From Halosolutus halophilus (GTDB lineage Archaea > Halobacteriota > Halobacteria > Halobacteriales > Natrialbaceae), in NCBI RefSeq assembly GCF_022869805.1, contig NZ_CP094974.1:4960001-5024000 (forward strand): a stretch of 64,000 nucleotides of DNA. The letters run 5' to 3'. Made by a program: the position numbers and the translations under genes. Shown here piece by piece: positions 8,015 through 16,695 of this stretch. The notes below the pieces were generated by a model. It searched no databases. It saw nothing but the letters and a program-made list of their open reading frames with translations, and was not told the origin of the DNA. The stretch's first letter is position 1. Each line of letters begins with the position of its first letter.

Positions 8015-9409
8015 TCACTCTCGCTCGCGAACCCGGACGCGGACGTTCTCGGCGGGCCGTAACGTCGCGCCGGCCGCGAGTTCCGGATCGGGGTCGCTCA
8101 GGTGTTCGAATTCGAACCGCCGCGCCAGCGTCGCGACGACGAGTTGCAGTTCGAGCATGGCAAAGCGCATCCCGATGCAGTGTCGCGGACCGCCGCCGAA
8201 CGGGAAGTAGGCGTACTCCGGCCGATCGGCCGCGCGCTCGTCGGCCCATCGATCGGGCCGGAACGCGTCGGGGTCGTCGTAGAACCGATCGTCGGTGTGA
8301 ATGTGGAACTGGGGGAGCGTCAGGATCGTTCCCTCGGGGATCCGGTAGCCGCCGACGACGGCGTCCTCGGTCGCCCGGCGGAACATGATGAACGCGGGCG
8401 GGTACAGGCGAAGCGCTTCCGTGACGACCTGCTCCGTGTATTCCAGTTGCGGGACGTGCTCGAACCCCGGCGTATCGCCGTCCAGCACGGCGTCCAGTTC
8501 CTCGCGAAGGGCGACCGCGGCGTCGTCGTGCTCGGCGAGCAGCATGATCGTGTAGGTGAGTCCGAGCGCCGTCGTCTCGTGGCCCGCGAAGAGGAACGTC
8601 AGCAGGTTGTCGCGGATCTCCGCCTCCGAGAGTTCGTACCCGTCCGGCCCCTCCGCCTCGAGTAGCAACGAGAGCAGATCGTTCGCGTTCCGATCCGTCG
8701 CTCGCCGGTGCTCGAGTAGCTGATCGAGCACCTCGTCGACGTCGCTCATTGCCCGGTTGTACCGTCGATTCCCCGGCGTCGGCACCCAGTCCGGGACGAA
8801 CATCGTGAGGTTCCGCTCCGGACCGGTGCGCTCGTTGATCGCCCTGGCGGCGCGGGGGATCGCGCCCTCGGCCGACTCCGGATCGATCTCCAGGTCGAAC
8901 AGGGTCTTCGAGAGGATCGCCAGCGCGAGTTCCGAGAAGGCGTCGTCGAGCGCGACCGTCTGCCCGTCCGTCCATCCGTCGGCGACGCGATCGGCGATGT
9001 CGGCCATCACGTCGGCGTACGATCGGATCCGTTCCATCGTGAACATCGGTTGCATGAGCTGGCGCTGACCCTGCCACTGCTCGCGGTCGCTGGAGAGGAG
9101 TCCCTCCGGCGCGAACTCCACTCCGACGTCCGCGAACTCCCACCGTTCGAATCGCCACGGCTCCTCGACGAGGACGCGCTCGACGTACTCGGGCGCGAGC
9201 AGCGCCGTGAACGTCCGTCCGGCGACGTCGTAGCGCACGACGTCACCGTACTCGTCGAACGTCTCGTAGAACCCGAACGGATCGCGGAGCAACTGGACGA
9301 CGGTGCCGACGATCGGATACCCGTCCGGCCCGGGCGGGAGCGGACGCTTTTCGTCCGATCGGTGCGCGTCGCTCGGTCCGGTTCGATCCGTCGAACGCTG
9401 TGTTCCCAT
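8015..9409 (-). CDS. Cytochrome P450
   Basis: A 464-residue soluble haem monooxygenase. Visible motifs are the proline-rich N-terminal hinge (PLPPGPDGYPIVG), the I-helix oxygen-binding motif AGHETTA, the K-helix ExxR (EALRLYPP), and the haem loop FGGGPRHCIG with Cys near 411 as axial ligand. No membrane anchor is seen. The frame is open far upstream, but the ATG at 9407-9409 places the conserved hinge normally. It is divergent from a bacterio-opsin-activator-type regulator 90 bases away, which may control it. Redox partner and substrate unknown. Confidence 0.95.
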   Translation of the reverse strand: MGTQRSTDRTGPSDAHRSDEKRPLPPGPDGYPIVGTVVQLLRDPFGFYETFDEYGDVVRYDVAGRTFTALLAPEYVERVLVEEPWRFERWEFADVGVEFAPEGLLSSDREQWQGQRQLMQPMFTMERIRSYADVMADIADRVADGWTDGQTVALDDAFSELALAILSKTLFDLEIDPESAEGAIPRAARAINERTGPERNLTMFVPDWVPTPGNRRYNRAMSDVDEVLDQLLEHRRATDRNANDLLSLLLEAEGPDGYELSEAEIRDNLLTFLFAGHETTALGLTYTIMLLAEHDDAAVALREELDAVLDGDTPGFEHVPQLEYTEQVVTEALRLYPPAFIMFRRATEDAVVGGYRIPEGTILTLPQFHIHTDDRFYDDPDAFRPDRWADERAADRPEYAYFPFGGGPRHCIGMRFAMLELQLVVATLARRFEFEHLSDPDPELAAGATLRPAENVRVRVRERE

Positions 9410-9462
9410 GCAGTCGAGTTGTACGGCCGGGACAATCGTGATTCCGTCGAACCTCCTAGTCG

Positions 9463-9470
9463 ATTTATAC
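9463..9470 (+). promoter_or_regulatory. TATA-like box for the Bat-type regulator
   Basis: ATTTATAC sits about 30-37 bases before the GTG at 9500 in GC-rich surroundings. This supports a leaderless or near-leaderless message and decides in favour of that GTG over the long upstream extension of the open frame. Confidence 0.5.
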
Positions 9471-9499
9471 GAGTCACTCGCGTAGGACGTGACAGCCCC

Positions 9500-10219
9500 G
9501 TGAAGTACCTGGACGTGCGACTGCGCCAGCCAGACTGGATGCTCCACCCGATGCAGCGGTTCATCCGGGAGGAGGACGTCGTACGGTACGAGGAACTGCG
9601 CGCCTGGAGCATCCGACCCGAATCGGACGTGGAGTACGCGCTGTACTACGTCGAGGTGGCCGGTGATCCCGGGCGGTATCGGGACGCGATCGACCGGGTC
9701 GACTCGATCGTCGAGTACGAACTCGCACCGATCGACGACGACGCGCTCAACGTCTGGGTCTGCGAGGAGACCCGTCCCGAGAGCCGGGCGTGGCGCGGTG
9801 CCTTCGAGGACCGCCACCTGATCGTCGTCCCGCCGGTCCGATTCGACGACGAAGCCGCGATGGGAATGACGATCGTCGGGGACGGCGCGGATATCCAGGC
9901 CGTTCTCGCGGACCTCCCCGACGCCATCGACGTGACGATCGACGAAATCGGAACCTACGATCGCCGCGGCGGCACGGTCGCCGGTGCGCTCACGGAGCGA
10001 CAACTCGACGCGATCGACACGGCGCTCGCGATCGGCTACTACGCCGTGCCGCGGGACGCGTCGCTCGCCGACGTCGCAGACGCGCTCGACTGTGCGGAGA
10101 GCACCGCGTCGGTCCTGCTCCGGCGGGCCGAACGGGAACTGTTCTCCCGCGTCCTCGATCGGTACGGCGGTGCGATCGGCCGGGGTCGGCGAACGGATCG
10201 GTCCTCCCCGGCGCGATAG
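9500..10219 (+). CDS. Bacterio-opsin activator (Bat)-type HTH transcription factor
   Basis: A 239-residue regulator. The C-terminal third (about 165-225) is the HTH_10 domain typical of haloarchaeal Bat-like proteins: LTERQLDAIDTALAIGYY followed by SLADVADALDCAESTASVLLRRAE. The N-terminal 160 residues form the usual variable sensing domain with no recognisable ligand motif. It starts at GTG 9500, judged from the TATA box and conserved N-terminal VKYLDVRLRQP. Divergent arrangement with the P450 gene suggests local control; the signal is unknown. Confidence 0.85.
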   Translation: MKYLDVRLRQPDWMLHPMQRFIREEDVVRYEELRAWSIRPESDVEYALYYVEVAGDPGRYRDAIDRVDSIVEYELAPIDDDALNVWVCEETRPESRAWRGAFEDRHLIVVPPVRFDDEAAMGMTIVGDGADIQAVLADLPDAIDVTIDEIGTYDRRGGTVAGALTERQLDAIDTALAIGYYAVPRDASLADVADALDCAESTASVLLRRAERELFSRVLDRYGGAIGRGRRTDRSSPAR

Positions 10220-10291
10220 GTCCGCGGCGCAGCGGCGATCGAACCGTGACGGTGTGCGGCCCGCGGTGGGCGTTACCGTCCGGTCCAGCAG

Positions 10292-10798
10292 TTAGCTGCG
10301 GACCGCGGCGTCGACGATGCCGGCAGTCTGTCCGAGTCCGACGAGCGCGAATCCGGTGAGGGCGATCGAGTCGCCGACGCCGGCCAGCAACCAGGCGAGG
10401 TAGCAGCCGGCACCGAGCGTCGACGACAGCGCGGCTCCGGTGTAGCGAAACCGGGCGGCGTGGAGTTCGCGAGCGGTGTACGCCAGTCCGGCAGCCGGAA
10501 GGAGCATCCAGCCGACGAGACTGACCGCGAGTGCCGGCTCGGCGGACTCGAGAAAGCCGACGATACCGGTCAGCGTGATCCCGAACCCGACGACCATGAC
10601 GGCCCGCCAGCCGGCCAGTGCCCCCGTGGCCATCGCCGACCAGCCGGTAACGACGAACCCCGCGATGAAGACGGCCATCACCAGGTGGGCGACGAAGATC
10701 GCGTCGTCGCCGACGAGGTCCAGATGCGCGCCGGTGACGACGAGCCAGGCGAGCGGCACGAGGGCGACGGGCCCCCGTTCGCGGATTCGACGGAGCAT
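10292..10798 (-). CDS. Haloarchaeal integral membrane protein, five to six helices
   Basis: A 168-residue protein made almost entirely of hydrophobic segments (about residues 9-27, 33-58, 66-83, 91-108, 121-142, 147-163) joined by short charged loops. No enzymatic motif is visible. It stands alone between the Bat-type regulator, which runs towards it, and a methyltransferase. Family not recognised. Confidence 0.7.
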   Translation of the reverse strand: MLRRIRERGPVALVPLAWLVVTGAHLDLVGDDAIFVAHLVMAVFIAGFVVTGWSAMATGALAGWRAVMVVGFGITLTGIVGFLESAEPALAVSLVGWMLLPAAGLAYTARELHAARFRYTGAALSSTLGAGCYLAWLLAGVGDSIALTGFALVGLGQTAGIVDAAVRS

Positions 10799-11028
10799 TG
10801 CCGATCAGTACTGGGGAGTGATACAAGAGCGTGGGTGTTGGATCCAGCGGGTGACGGGTGTTTGCCCGTTGCCGGGGTTCGAGGAGACACCACTAAGGCG
10901 CGCTATATGGTACCACTATCCGTGATGTCCGGCTATCACCGCTCCGTCGACCGACGTCGCGGGACCGCTCGTCGGGATAGCGTACCGCCCATCCACGATC
11001 GTCGCTGCGGGGGACGGAGGTGACGGCG

Positions 11029-11745
11029 ATGGCGATCGATTCCCGCACGGCGTCGGAACCCAACGATCCGGCGGCGCGCCGTCCCATGTCGATCGAGGAG
11101 ATTCGCGCGTCCTACGCGGAGTGTGCCGACTGGGCCGCCCGATTCGACTGGCTCGAACGGCGTCTCACCGGCCGATACCGACGCGAACTCTTCGAGTCTG
11201 CGAGGGGCCGGGTCCTCGACGTCGCCTGCGGCACGGGACCGAACTTCGAGTACCTGCCGTCGACTGTCGACCTCGTCGGGATCGACGTCAGCCCGGAGAT
11301 GCTGGCGAAGGCGAACGAACGGCTCGATCGACTCGGGATCGACGGGCGCCTCCGGGAGATGGACGCGCAGGACCTCGCGTTCGCAGACGACAGCTTCGAC
11401 ACCGTCATCTCGTCGCTGTCGACCTGTACGTTTCCCGACCCCGTGGCCGCACTCGAAGAGATGGACCGGGTCTGCCGGCCCGACGGGCGGATCCTCCTGT
11501 TCGAACACGGCCGGAGCTACGTCGGGCCGATCGCCCGATTCCAGGACTGGCGGGCCGACGCCCACTACGCGCAGGCGGGGTGTCGGTGGAACCAGGAACC
11601 GCTCGAACTGCTCGTCGAGGCCGAACTGCCGGTTCGCGAGGTCAGCACCCGGGCACTGGGGATCGTCACCCTCGTCGAGGTCCGGCCGTCACGGGAGTCG
11701 CTGCTCGAGGCCGTTCGGGCGCACGTCGTCGATCGAAAAGGGTAA
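11029..11745 (+). CDS. Class I SAM-dependent methyltransferase
   Basis: A 238-residue enzyme with a Rossmann methyltransferase fold. Motif I is VLDVACGTGPN (about residues 59-69), the acidic residue after strand 2 lies in VGIDVSPEM, motif II is AFADDSFDTVISSLS and motif III follows in RPDGRILLFEHG. It most resembles the UbiE/COQ5 and phospholipid-methyltransferase group. An in-frame GTG lies at 11020, but GGAGGTGA at 11016-11023 is a good Shine-Dalgarno sequence five bases before ATG 11029, so that start is preferred. Acceptor substrate unknown. Confidence 0.9.
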   Translation: MAIDSRTASEPNDPAARRPMSIEEIRASYAECADWAARFDWLERRLTGRYRRELFESARGRVLDVACGTGPNFEYLPSTVDLVGIDVSPEMLAKANERLDRLGIDGRLREMDAQDLAFADDSFDTVISSLSTCTFPDPVAALEEMDRVCRPDGRILLFEHGRSYVGPIARFQDWRADAHYAQAGCRWNQEPLELLVEAELPVREVSTRALGIVTLVEVRPSRESLLEAVRAHVVDRKG

Positions 11746-11774
11746 CGGGTAACCGTCGGGCCGGCAGCGGCCGT

Positions 11775-12014
11775 TTACAGCCGTCCGAGTCGTACCTCGT
11801 CGTCCGTGATCCGCTCGACGCTGTCGGCATCGAGCGCGTAGGTCTCGTCGTCGGCATCGCCCCAGCCGAGTTTGGACTTGATCGTGTCCGTCATCCCCGG
11901 GTCGGGTTTGACGTGGGCCGTTCCTCGTTCGACGTCGTGGACGACGCCGATTTCGTCTCCTTGTGCGTTGACGACTCGTTTCCCCTCGTCGTCCGCTGTG
12001 AAGTTTGCGCTCAC
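11775..12014 (-). CDS. PRC-barrel domain protein
   Basis: A 79-residue single-domain protein of the common haloarchaeal PRC-barrel type. It reads VSANFTADDEGKRVVNAQGD at the start, followed by IKSKLGWGD and a TDDEVRL end. Starting at GTG 12012-12014 gives the family's usual length. An in-frame ATG at 12035 would add seven residues. PRC-barrels bind partner proteins or RNA; no specific role is known for these small versions. Confidence 0.85.
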   Translation of the reverse strand: MSANFTADDEGKRVVNAQGDEIGVVHDVERGTAHVKPDPGMTDTIKSKLGWGDADDETYALDADSVERITDDEVRLGRL

Positions 12015-12094
12015 GGGGATGCCTTTTCGGTCCATCGAGTAATAGCCGACACCGGCTACTGCAGGGGGCGAACCGACGCGTCGGCGTCTCGCTC

Positions 12095-15000
12095 TCACTC
12101 GAGGACGTCCCTGACCACGGCCAGATCGTGGCTCTCGTGAATCCGATCGACGGCCCAGTCGTCCGTGACGGCCACCGTCTCCGCGAGCACGTCCCGGATC
12201 GCGGGCCAGCGGGCCCCGGGGGTTCCGTCCGCTCTCGCGTACCGCTCGGCGTAGAACTCGTCGAAAAGCGTTTCGACCGCGGAGGCGGCAGGGCCGCGTC
12301 GCTCGAGGGCCGCCGTCCAGCGATCGCACAGTTCGTCACGCAGGTAACACGCGGCGACGAGCGCCTCCAGTGCGCGCTCGAGGTCCGCGGACACGTCTTC
12401 GAGGTCCCGGTCACCCGCGTCCACGGGTACGGTCACTTCCTCGACGCTCCCTCTTGCATCGGCGGCCGCGTCCATCGTGCCACGCTCGCGATCGACCGCC
12501 AGTTGCCGCGCGATCGTCAGCGTCCAGGCGAGTCGAGCGACCGCGGCTTCGGTCGCCCGGCCGGGATCGGGGACCGGAATCGGGCGGGAGTACTGGCCGT
12601 CGAGCACCCTGGCGGTCTCGGTCGTCTCCGAGAAGATCGTCTTCTGGAGGTAAAACGACGCGAACGGGTGGTTGCACACGGCGTAGACGAACGCGATCTC
12701 GCGCCCCTCGCGGCCGGTCAGCGGGACGTTCACCAGCTTTTCCGTCCCGACGAGCGCGCCGATCGGGTCGAGCCACGCCCGGAGTCGTGACCCCCGCAGC
12801 ACCTTCAGCATCACCCGCGGAACGGTGTAGCGCTCGACCGCGTCGTCGTAGTCGCTCAGATCCGCGTACCGGACGTCCGTCAGGTGGTAGCGGCTGACCC
12901 ACGGGACCTTCTCGACGTATGGGTCGGTCCCCTCGTCCAGGTTCGCCTTCGCGTCGTCCGGAACGTAGAGCTGGCGCGTCGTCTCGTCGGTCGACAGCAC
13001 CTCTCCCAGCCGCCGATCGGCGGCGACGATCCGATCGAGTACCGCGTCCTGGTCGTCGGTGATCGGGCGAAAGACGATCGTTCCCGCGTCCCGCACGTAC
13101 CGCCGCGGAACTCGCCCGAGGTGAACCGGTTCGTTCGCCGTCGGCTGCCGACAGTCGCGGCTGCGGTGGATCGTCGGCCCGATCGCGCCCTCGCGCTCGG
13201 CGGTATCCGCGACCGGACCGTCGCCGTCGTCGGCGCACGTTCCGACGAGTGCGATCGTCTCGAGGGTCACGCCGGCGAACCCGAGTCCGACGTCGAGGAC
13301 GTGTTTGATCGTCGTCTCCGCGAGGAGTCGTCCACGGACGTCGCTCCAGGAACCGTAGAACGCGACGCTCTTTGGGACGACGGCTGCGACGACGCCGGTC
13401 TCGCTCGCGAGGGTCAGCATCCGTTCGAGGAACCACTCGCAGGTGTCGCTGGCCCCCTGGCACGTGTAGGTCCCGCTTCGCTTCACCAGCGGCTCCGCTT
13501 CGGGGCCGAGTTCGGCCCCGTACGGTGGATTGGAGACGACGACGTCGAAGCCCCCGTCGTCGAAGACCTCCGGGAACTCGAGGGGCCAGTGGCAGGCGTC
13601 GAGCGCGTCCGGGGCGAAGTCCACGCCCGCGTACTCGCGTTCGACGACGACCGACCACGCGTCGCGGTCGCCGATCCGATCGCCCAGCAGCCCGAACAGG
13701 GCACCGAGGTCGCCCGGTTCGACTCCCGGCGGTGACTCCGCAAACGGCCGTTCGAGACGGGCCTTGTACGTGTAGGTGGTGAATCCGAGCGCGTTCAGGG
13801 CCGCGTCGACCCCGTCCGGAATCCCCGACGGGACCTCCACGCAGAGCGTCGTGGCGGCGGTCGAACCGGTCCGGAGACTCTCCCACGCCGCGCTGGCGGT
13901 GTCGACGCGGTCCTCGACCTCGAGTGGCGACCCCGTCTCGGCGTCGCACCGGGTGCTGGCGAACCGTTCGTCGAGTTCGGCCCGGACCGCGTCGTACTGC
14001 TCCGGGTCCTGCGGGTCCGGATCCGGCCGGTTCGGGACGGTCTCGGAGACGGCGTCCGGGTCGGTGATCCCGAACAGGCTGTTCCCCGATCGGATCCCGA
14101 TCGAACGCGCCGACAGCGCCGGGGGCGTCGGTCGATTCGCACCGGTCTCACTCTCTGCGTCGGGTCCGCAGTTCGCACTCGGCTCGCGGTCCGCGATCGG
14201 CGTCGCGGCGAGCACCCAGCACCGGAGTCGGCGTCTGCAGCGGGCCGCGACGTCGTCGCGCACGTCGACGCCGAAGACGTTGTCGGCGACGATCTCGCGC
14301 CGAAGCGTGGCCGCGTCGACGGTCGGGCGGCACATCGATCGCCACTCGAAGAGGACGTTCGCGACGGCGAGCACGAACGAGCCGCTGCCGACGGCCGGGT
14401 CACAGACGGTCAGGTCGCGGAGTTTCGCGTCCACGTACGCGAGTACGCGCTCGTCGTCCCCGCATGCCTCGTAGAGGGCGTCGAACCCGTCCCGCTGCGC
14501 GGCCTCGATCTCCCGTCGCCGTCCGCGTGCCGGCCGGTACAGCGGCGTCGACTCGAGGGCACTCGGTGCCGTTCCCGCCGCCAGGTCCTTGTCGATCGAC
14601 TCCCGGAGCGCCTCCCAGAGGGCACGTCGACCCACGAAGTCGGCGATCCGCTCGCCGGTGTAGTAGGCACCCAGTTCGTCGTTGCCCCCGGAGTGGGGCT
14701 CCGATCGGGCGGCGTCGTCGGGCTCGTCCAGCCGACCGTCGTCGAAGTCCCGGACGGCGACGACGAACCGCTCGCCGCAGTCGCCGAGTACCGCAGGCGT
14801 GATCGTCCCGTTCGCGGCCGGGTTGGATTCGACCCCGGACTCGCGTCCGTCTCCCCACGGGAAGCCGCTCAGTCGCCAGTCGTAGCCGTCGAGCCGATCG
14901 AGCAACCCGTCCCAGTCGAAGCCGTCGACGGTCGCGGTCGTGCGGTCGCCCGTCGGGTCGTCAACGCCGGGCCCACGGCCCGCCGATCGGCCGTCGTCGC

Positions 15001-15898
15001 GGCCGAGAAACGGTACGTGCAGCCGGCGGGAATCGGTCACCTGCAGGATCGCCGGCTCGGGGGCGTGCAGCGTCTCGACGATCGTCGCCAGCGTCGCCGC
15101 GACGTCGTCGCACTCGCGAACGATCGGCCGGAAGACCCGACTCGGCTGGTGCGACGCGGGCGTCCCGTCGCCGTCGACCGGCACGACGACGCCACCCGCC
15201 ACGAGAACGTAACAGTACAGCAGCCGATCGAGGAGCCGCTGGGCCGCGAGGAGCCGCTCCCGTCCCGTGGCGTCGCTCGCGTCGTCGATCGTCAGCGTCC
15301 GCGCGAGCCGCGCACGCTCCGCCCGGAGGTCGCCGGCGAACCGATCGACGACGTCGCTGCGGTCGAACAGCGCGGCAATGTCCTCCTCGGCGCGCTCGAG
15401 CCGGCCCCGTCTGGACGGCGGATCGGACGCCGGGTCGTAGTCGAACTGGGCGGGACGCCCGGCGGTTCGAACCACCCGGACGCGATCGGTCGCTGGGTCG
15501 ACAAACCAGCAGTACTGGAGCCGCGTTCGGCGGGCCAGCCCCCGAGCGATGCGGACGGGCGTCTCTCGCGGTACCGAACTGAACGGAAACTCGAAGTATC
15601 CGATTCGAACGGGGCCGGCGACGCTCGCCGTGTACCTGACGCTGCGGCCCGCCGCGTACGCCGTCTCCCGTTCGCGCGGCTCGGTCAGGTAGCCGGCAGT
15701 CTCGAGAAACCTGTGCCCGTACGTGGACGCAGCTTCGTTCCTGTCCGCTCCGGTGGCGGTTCCATCCCTGTCCGCCCCGGTGGCGCCCCCGTCCTCGTCG
15801 GCTCCGGTTGCTGGTCCGCGTCGGCCCCCGCTCGCGGGTGTCGCGTCGAGCCGCGACGGCAGGGCCGCGTCACGGGTTTCGCGCCGATCCCAATCCAT
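12095..15898 (-). CDS. Very large Eco57I-type DNA adenine methylase (possible type IIG or PglX-like protein)
   Basis: A 1267-residue protein. The SAM-binding motif I (CDPAVGSGSF) lies near residue 500 and the catalytic N6-adenine motif IV (NPPY) at 790-793, with a FGVDVRDD segment between. The wide gap between motifs and the C-terminal half resemble Eco57I-type methylases and the BREX/Pgl methylase PglX. The last 350 residues, with TIVFRPI and QLYVPDD segments, probably recognise DNA. The first 450 residues contain no PD-ExK nuclease motif that I can see. No BREX partner (PglZ, BrxC, BrxL) or nuclease gene is adjacent. A short tandem repeat lies near the N-terminus. Could be a solitary epigenetic or defence methylase. 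Confidence 0.85.
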   Translation of the reverse strand: MDWDRRETRDAALPSRLDATPASGGRRGPATGADEDGGATGADRDGTATGADRNEAASTYGHRFLETAGYLTEPRERETAYAAGRSVRYTASVAGPVRIGYFEFPFSSVPRETPVRIARGLARRTRLQYCWFVDPATDRVRVVRTAGRPAQFDYDPASDPPSRRGRLERAEEDIAALFDRSDVVDRFAGDLRAERARLARTLTIDDASDATGRERLLAAQRLLDRLLYCYVLVAGGVVVPVDGDGTPASHQPSRVFRPIVRECDDVAATLATIVETLHAPEPAILQVTDSRRLHVPFLGRDDGRSAGRGPGVDDPTGDRTTATVDGFDWDGLLDRLDGYDWRLSGFPWGDGRESGVESNPAANGTITPAVLGDCGERFVVAVRDFDDGRLDEPDDAARSEPHSGGNDELGAYYTGERIADFVGRRALWEALRESIDKDLAAGTAPSALESTPLYRPARGRRREIEAAQRDGFDALYEACGDDERVLAYVDAKLRDLTVCDPAVGSGSFVLAVANVLFEWRSMCRPTVDAATLRREIVADNVFGVDVRDDVAARCRRRLRCWVLAATPIADREPSANCGPDAESETGANRPTPPALSARSIGIRSGNSLFGITDPDAVSETVPNRPDPDPQDPEQYDAVRAELDERFASTRCDAETGSPLEVEDRVDTASAAWESLRTGSTAATTLCVEVPSGIPDGVDAALNALGFTTYTYKARLERPFAESPPGVEPGDLGALFGLLGDRIGDRDAWSVVVEREYAGVDFAPDALDACHWPLEFPEVFDDGGFDVVVSNPPYGAELGPEAEPLVKRSGTYTCQGASDTCEWFLERMLTLASETGVVAAVVPKSVAFYGSWSDVRGRLLAETTIKHVLDVGLGFAGVTLETIALVGTCADDGDGPVADTAEREGAIGPTIHRSRDCRQPTANEPVHLGRVPRRYVRDAGTIVFRPITDDQDAVLDRIVAADRRLGEVLSTDETTRQLYVPDDAKANLDEGTDPYVEKVPWVSRYHLTDVRYADLSDYDDAVERYTVPRVMLKVLRGSRLRAWLDPIGALVGTEKLVNVPLTGREGREIAFVYAVCNHPFASFYLQKTIFSETTETARVLDGQYSRPIPVPDPGRATEAAVARLAWTLTIARQLAVDRERGTMDAAADARGSVEEVTVPVDAGDRDLEDVSADLERALEALVAACYLRDELCDRWTAALERRGPAASAVETLFDEFYAERYARADGTPGARWPAIRDVLAETVAVTDDWAVDRIHESHDLAVVRDVLE
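15731..15811 (-). repeat. Three 27-base in-frame repeats at the methylase N-terminus
   Basis: Encodes three nine-residue units ATGADEDGG, ATGADRDGT and ATGADRNEA (residues 30-56 of the methylase). The units are imperfect but clearly related in DNA. They form a flexible acidic linker ahead of the folded part and could change in number without frameshift. Confidence 0.85.
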
Positions 15899-16001
15899 GC
15901 GACGGTCTCACACTCCGACGGCACCCCTCCTAATCGTTTGCCCCGTTCGCCGATCGGGATCGACCGATCGTCGCTGCGGTCCGGGAACGATGTGGAGCCG
16001 G

Positions 16002-16295
16002 TCAACTCACGTACAGCGAGTACGCGATCACCAGGAAACCGGCGAGCATCAGGAGACTCTCGAACAGAATCCCGAGGTACAGCGAAATGTCCAGCAGTTC
16101 GTACAGCACGCCCGCGAGGACGAACCCGAGCGTGACGAGCCCGAACCCGGCGGCGAGCAGCCCGAGTGCCCGCTGTTCCGTGCGACGGTAGGCCTTGTAC
16201 GCGAAAAACGTGATGGTGCCGCCGACGAGCAACACGAGCGTCTTGACGACTGCGAGGGCGATCGCCATCGTCGCTCCGCTGCTGTGCAGGCTCAT
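16002..16295 (-). CDS. Small haloarchaeal three-helix membrane protein (DUF7521-like)
   Basis: A 97-residue protein with three hydrophobic helices at about residues 13-32, 42-62 and 73-95, and a conserved FAYKAYRRT loop. It matches short membrane proteins widespread in haloarchaea and often encoded near regulators. The start is either ATG 16295 or ATG 16268 (MAIALAVVK). It is divergent from the CDGSH gene. Function unknown. Confidence 0.75.
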   Translation of the reverse strand: MSLHSSGATMAIALAVVKTLVLLVGGTITFFAYKAYRRTEQRALGLLAAGFGLVTLGFVLAGVLYELLDISLYLGILFESLLMLAGFLVIAYSLYVS

Positions 16296-16437
16296 CCCTT
16301 CGTACGTTCGAGATGATAGACGGGGGCCAAGTAGTTTGCCGTTTCGACGGGTGAACCGCTGCAAACGGCCACCGATTTCCTCCCGGTTACGGGCATCCGG
16401 GCGAAGCTTTTCGGTGTCGTGGTTCCGACCACGTCCC

Positions 16438-16668
16438 ATGACGCGACTGGTCGAACTCGACGCGACAGGACCGCGGAAACTGACCACAGCGGACATCGAC
16501 GACGAGAAGGGCGACGTCGCGGTCTGCCAGTGCGGGCTCTCCGAGTCGTTCCCGTTCTGTGACGGCAGCCACCGGCGGACGACCGACGAGGACGACGAGA
16601 CGTACGTCTACGAGGACGGGGAGCGGCGGGTGGTCGATCGCGTCGTCACCGACGAGGAGTCCGAGTAA
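16438..16668 (+). CDS. CDGSH iron-sulfur domain protein
   Basis: A 76-residue protein with the metal-binding sequence CQCGLSESFPFCDGSH (about residues 33-48). Three cysteines and one histidine hold a [2Fe-2S] cluster, as in mitoNEET-type proteins. There is no membrane segment. The open frame extends upstream, but ATG 16438 gives the conserved MTRLVELDATGPRK start. Probably a redox or Fe-S transfer protein; the partner is unknown. Confidence 0.9.
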   Translation: MTRLVELDATGPRKLTTADIDDEKGDVAVCQCGLSESFPFCDGSHRRTTDEDDETYVYEDGERRVVDRVVTDEESE

Positions 16669-16695
16669 CGGCGATTCTGGGTCCGATCGACCCCA

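Noticed and set aside
9050-9499. N-terminal extension of the Bat-type regulator
   Set aside because: It is antisense to the P450 gene and contains the regulator's TATA box; GTG 9500 is a better start.
12411-13949. Arg/Gly-rich 512-codon leftward frame
   Set aside because: Arg-rich composition typical of an off-frame reading of the methylase gene on the same strand.
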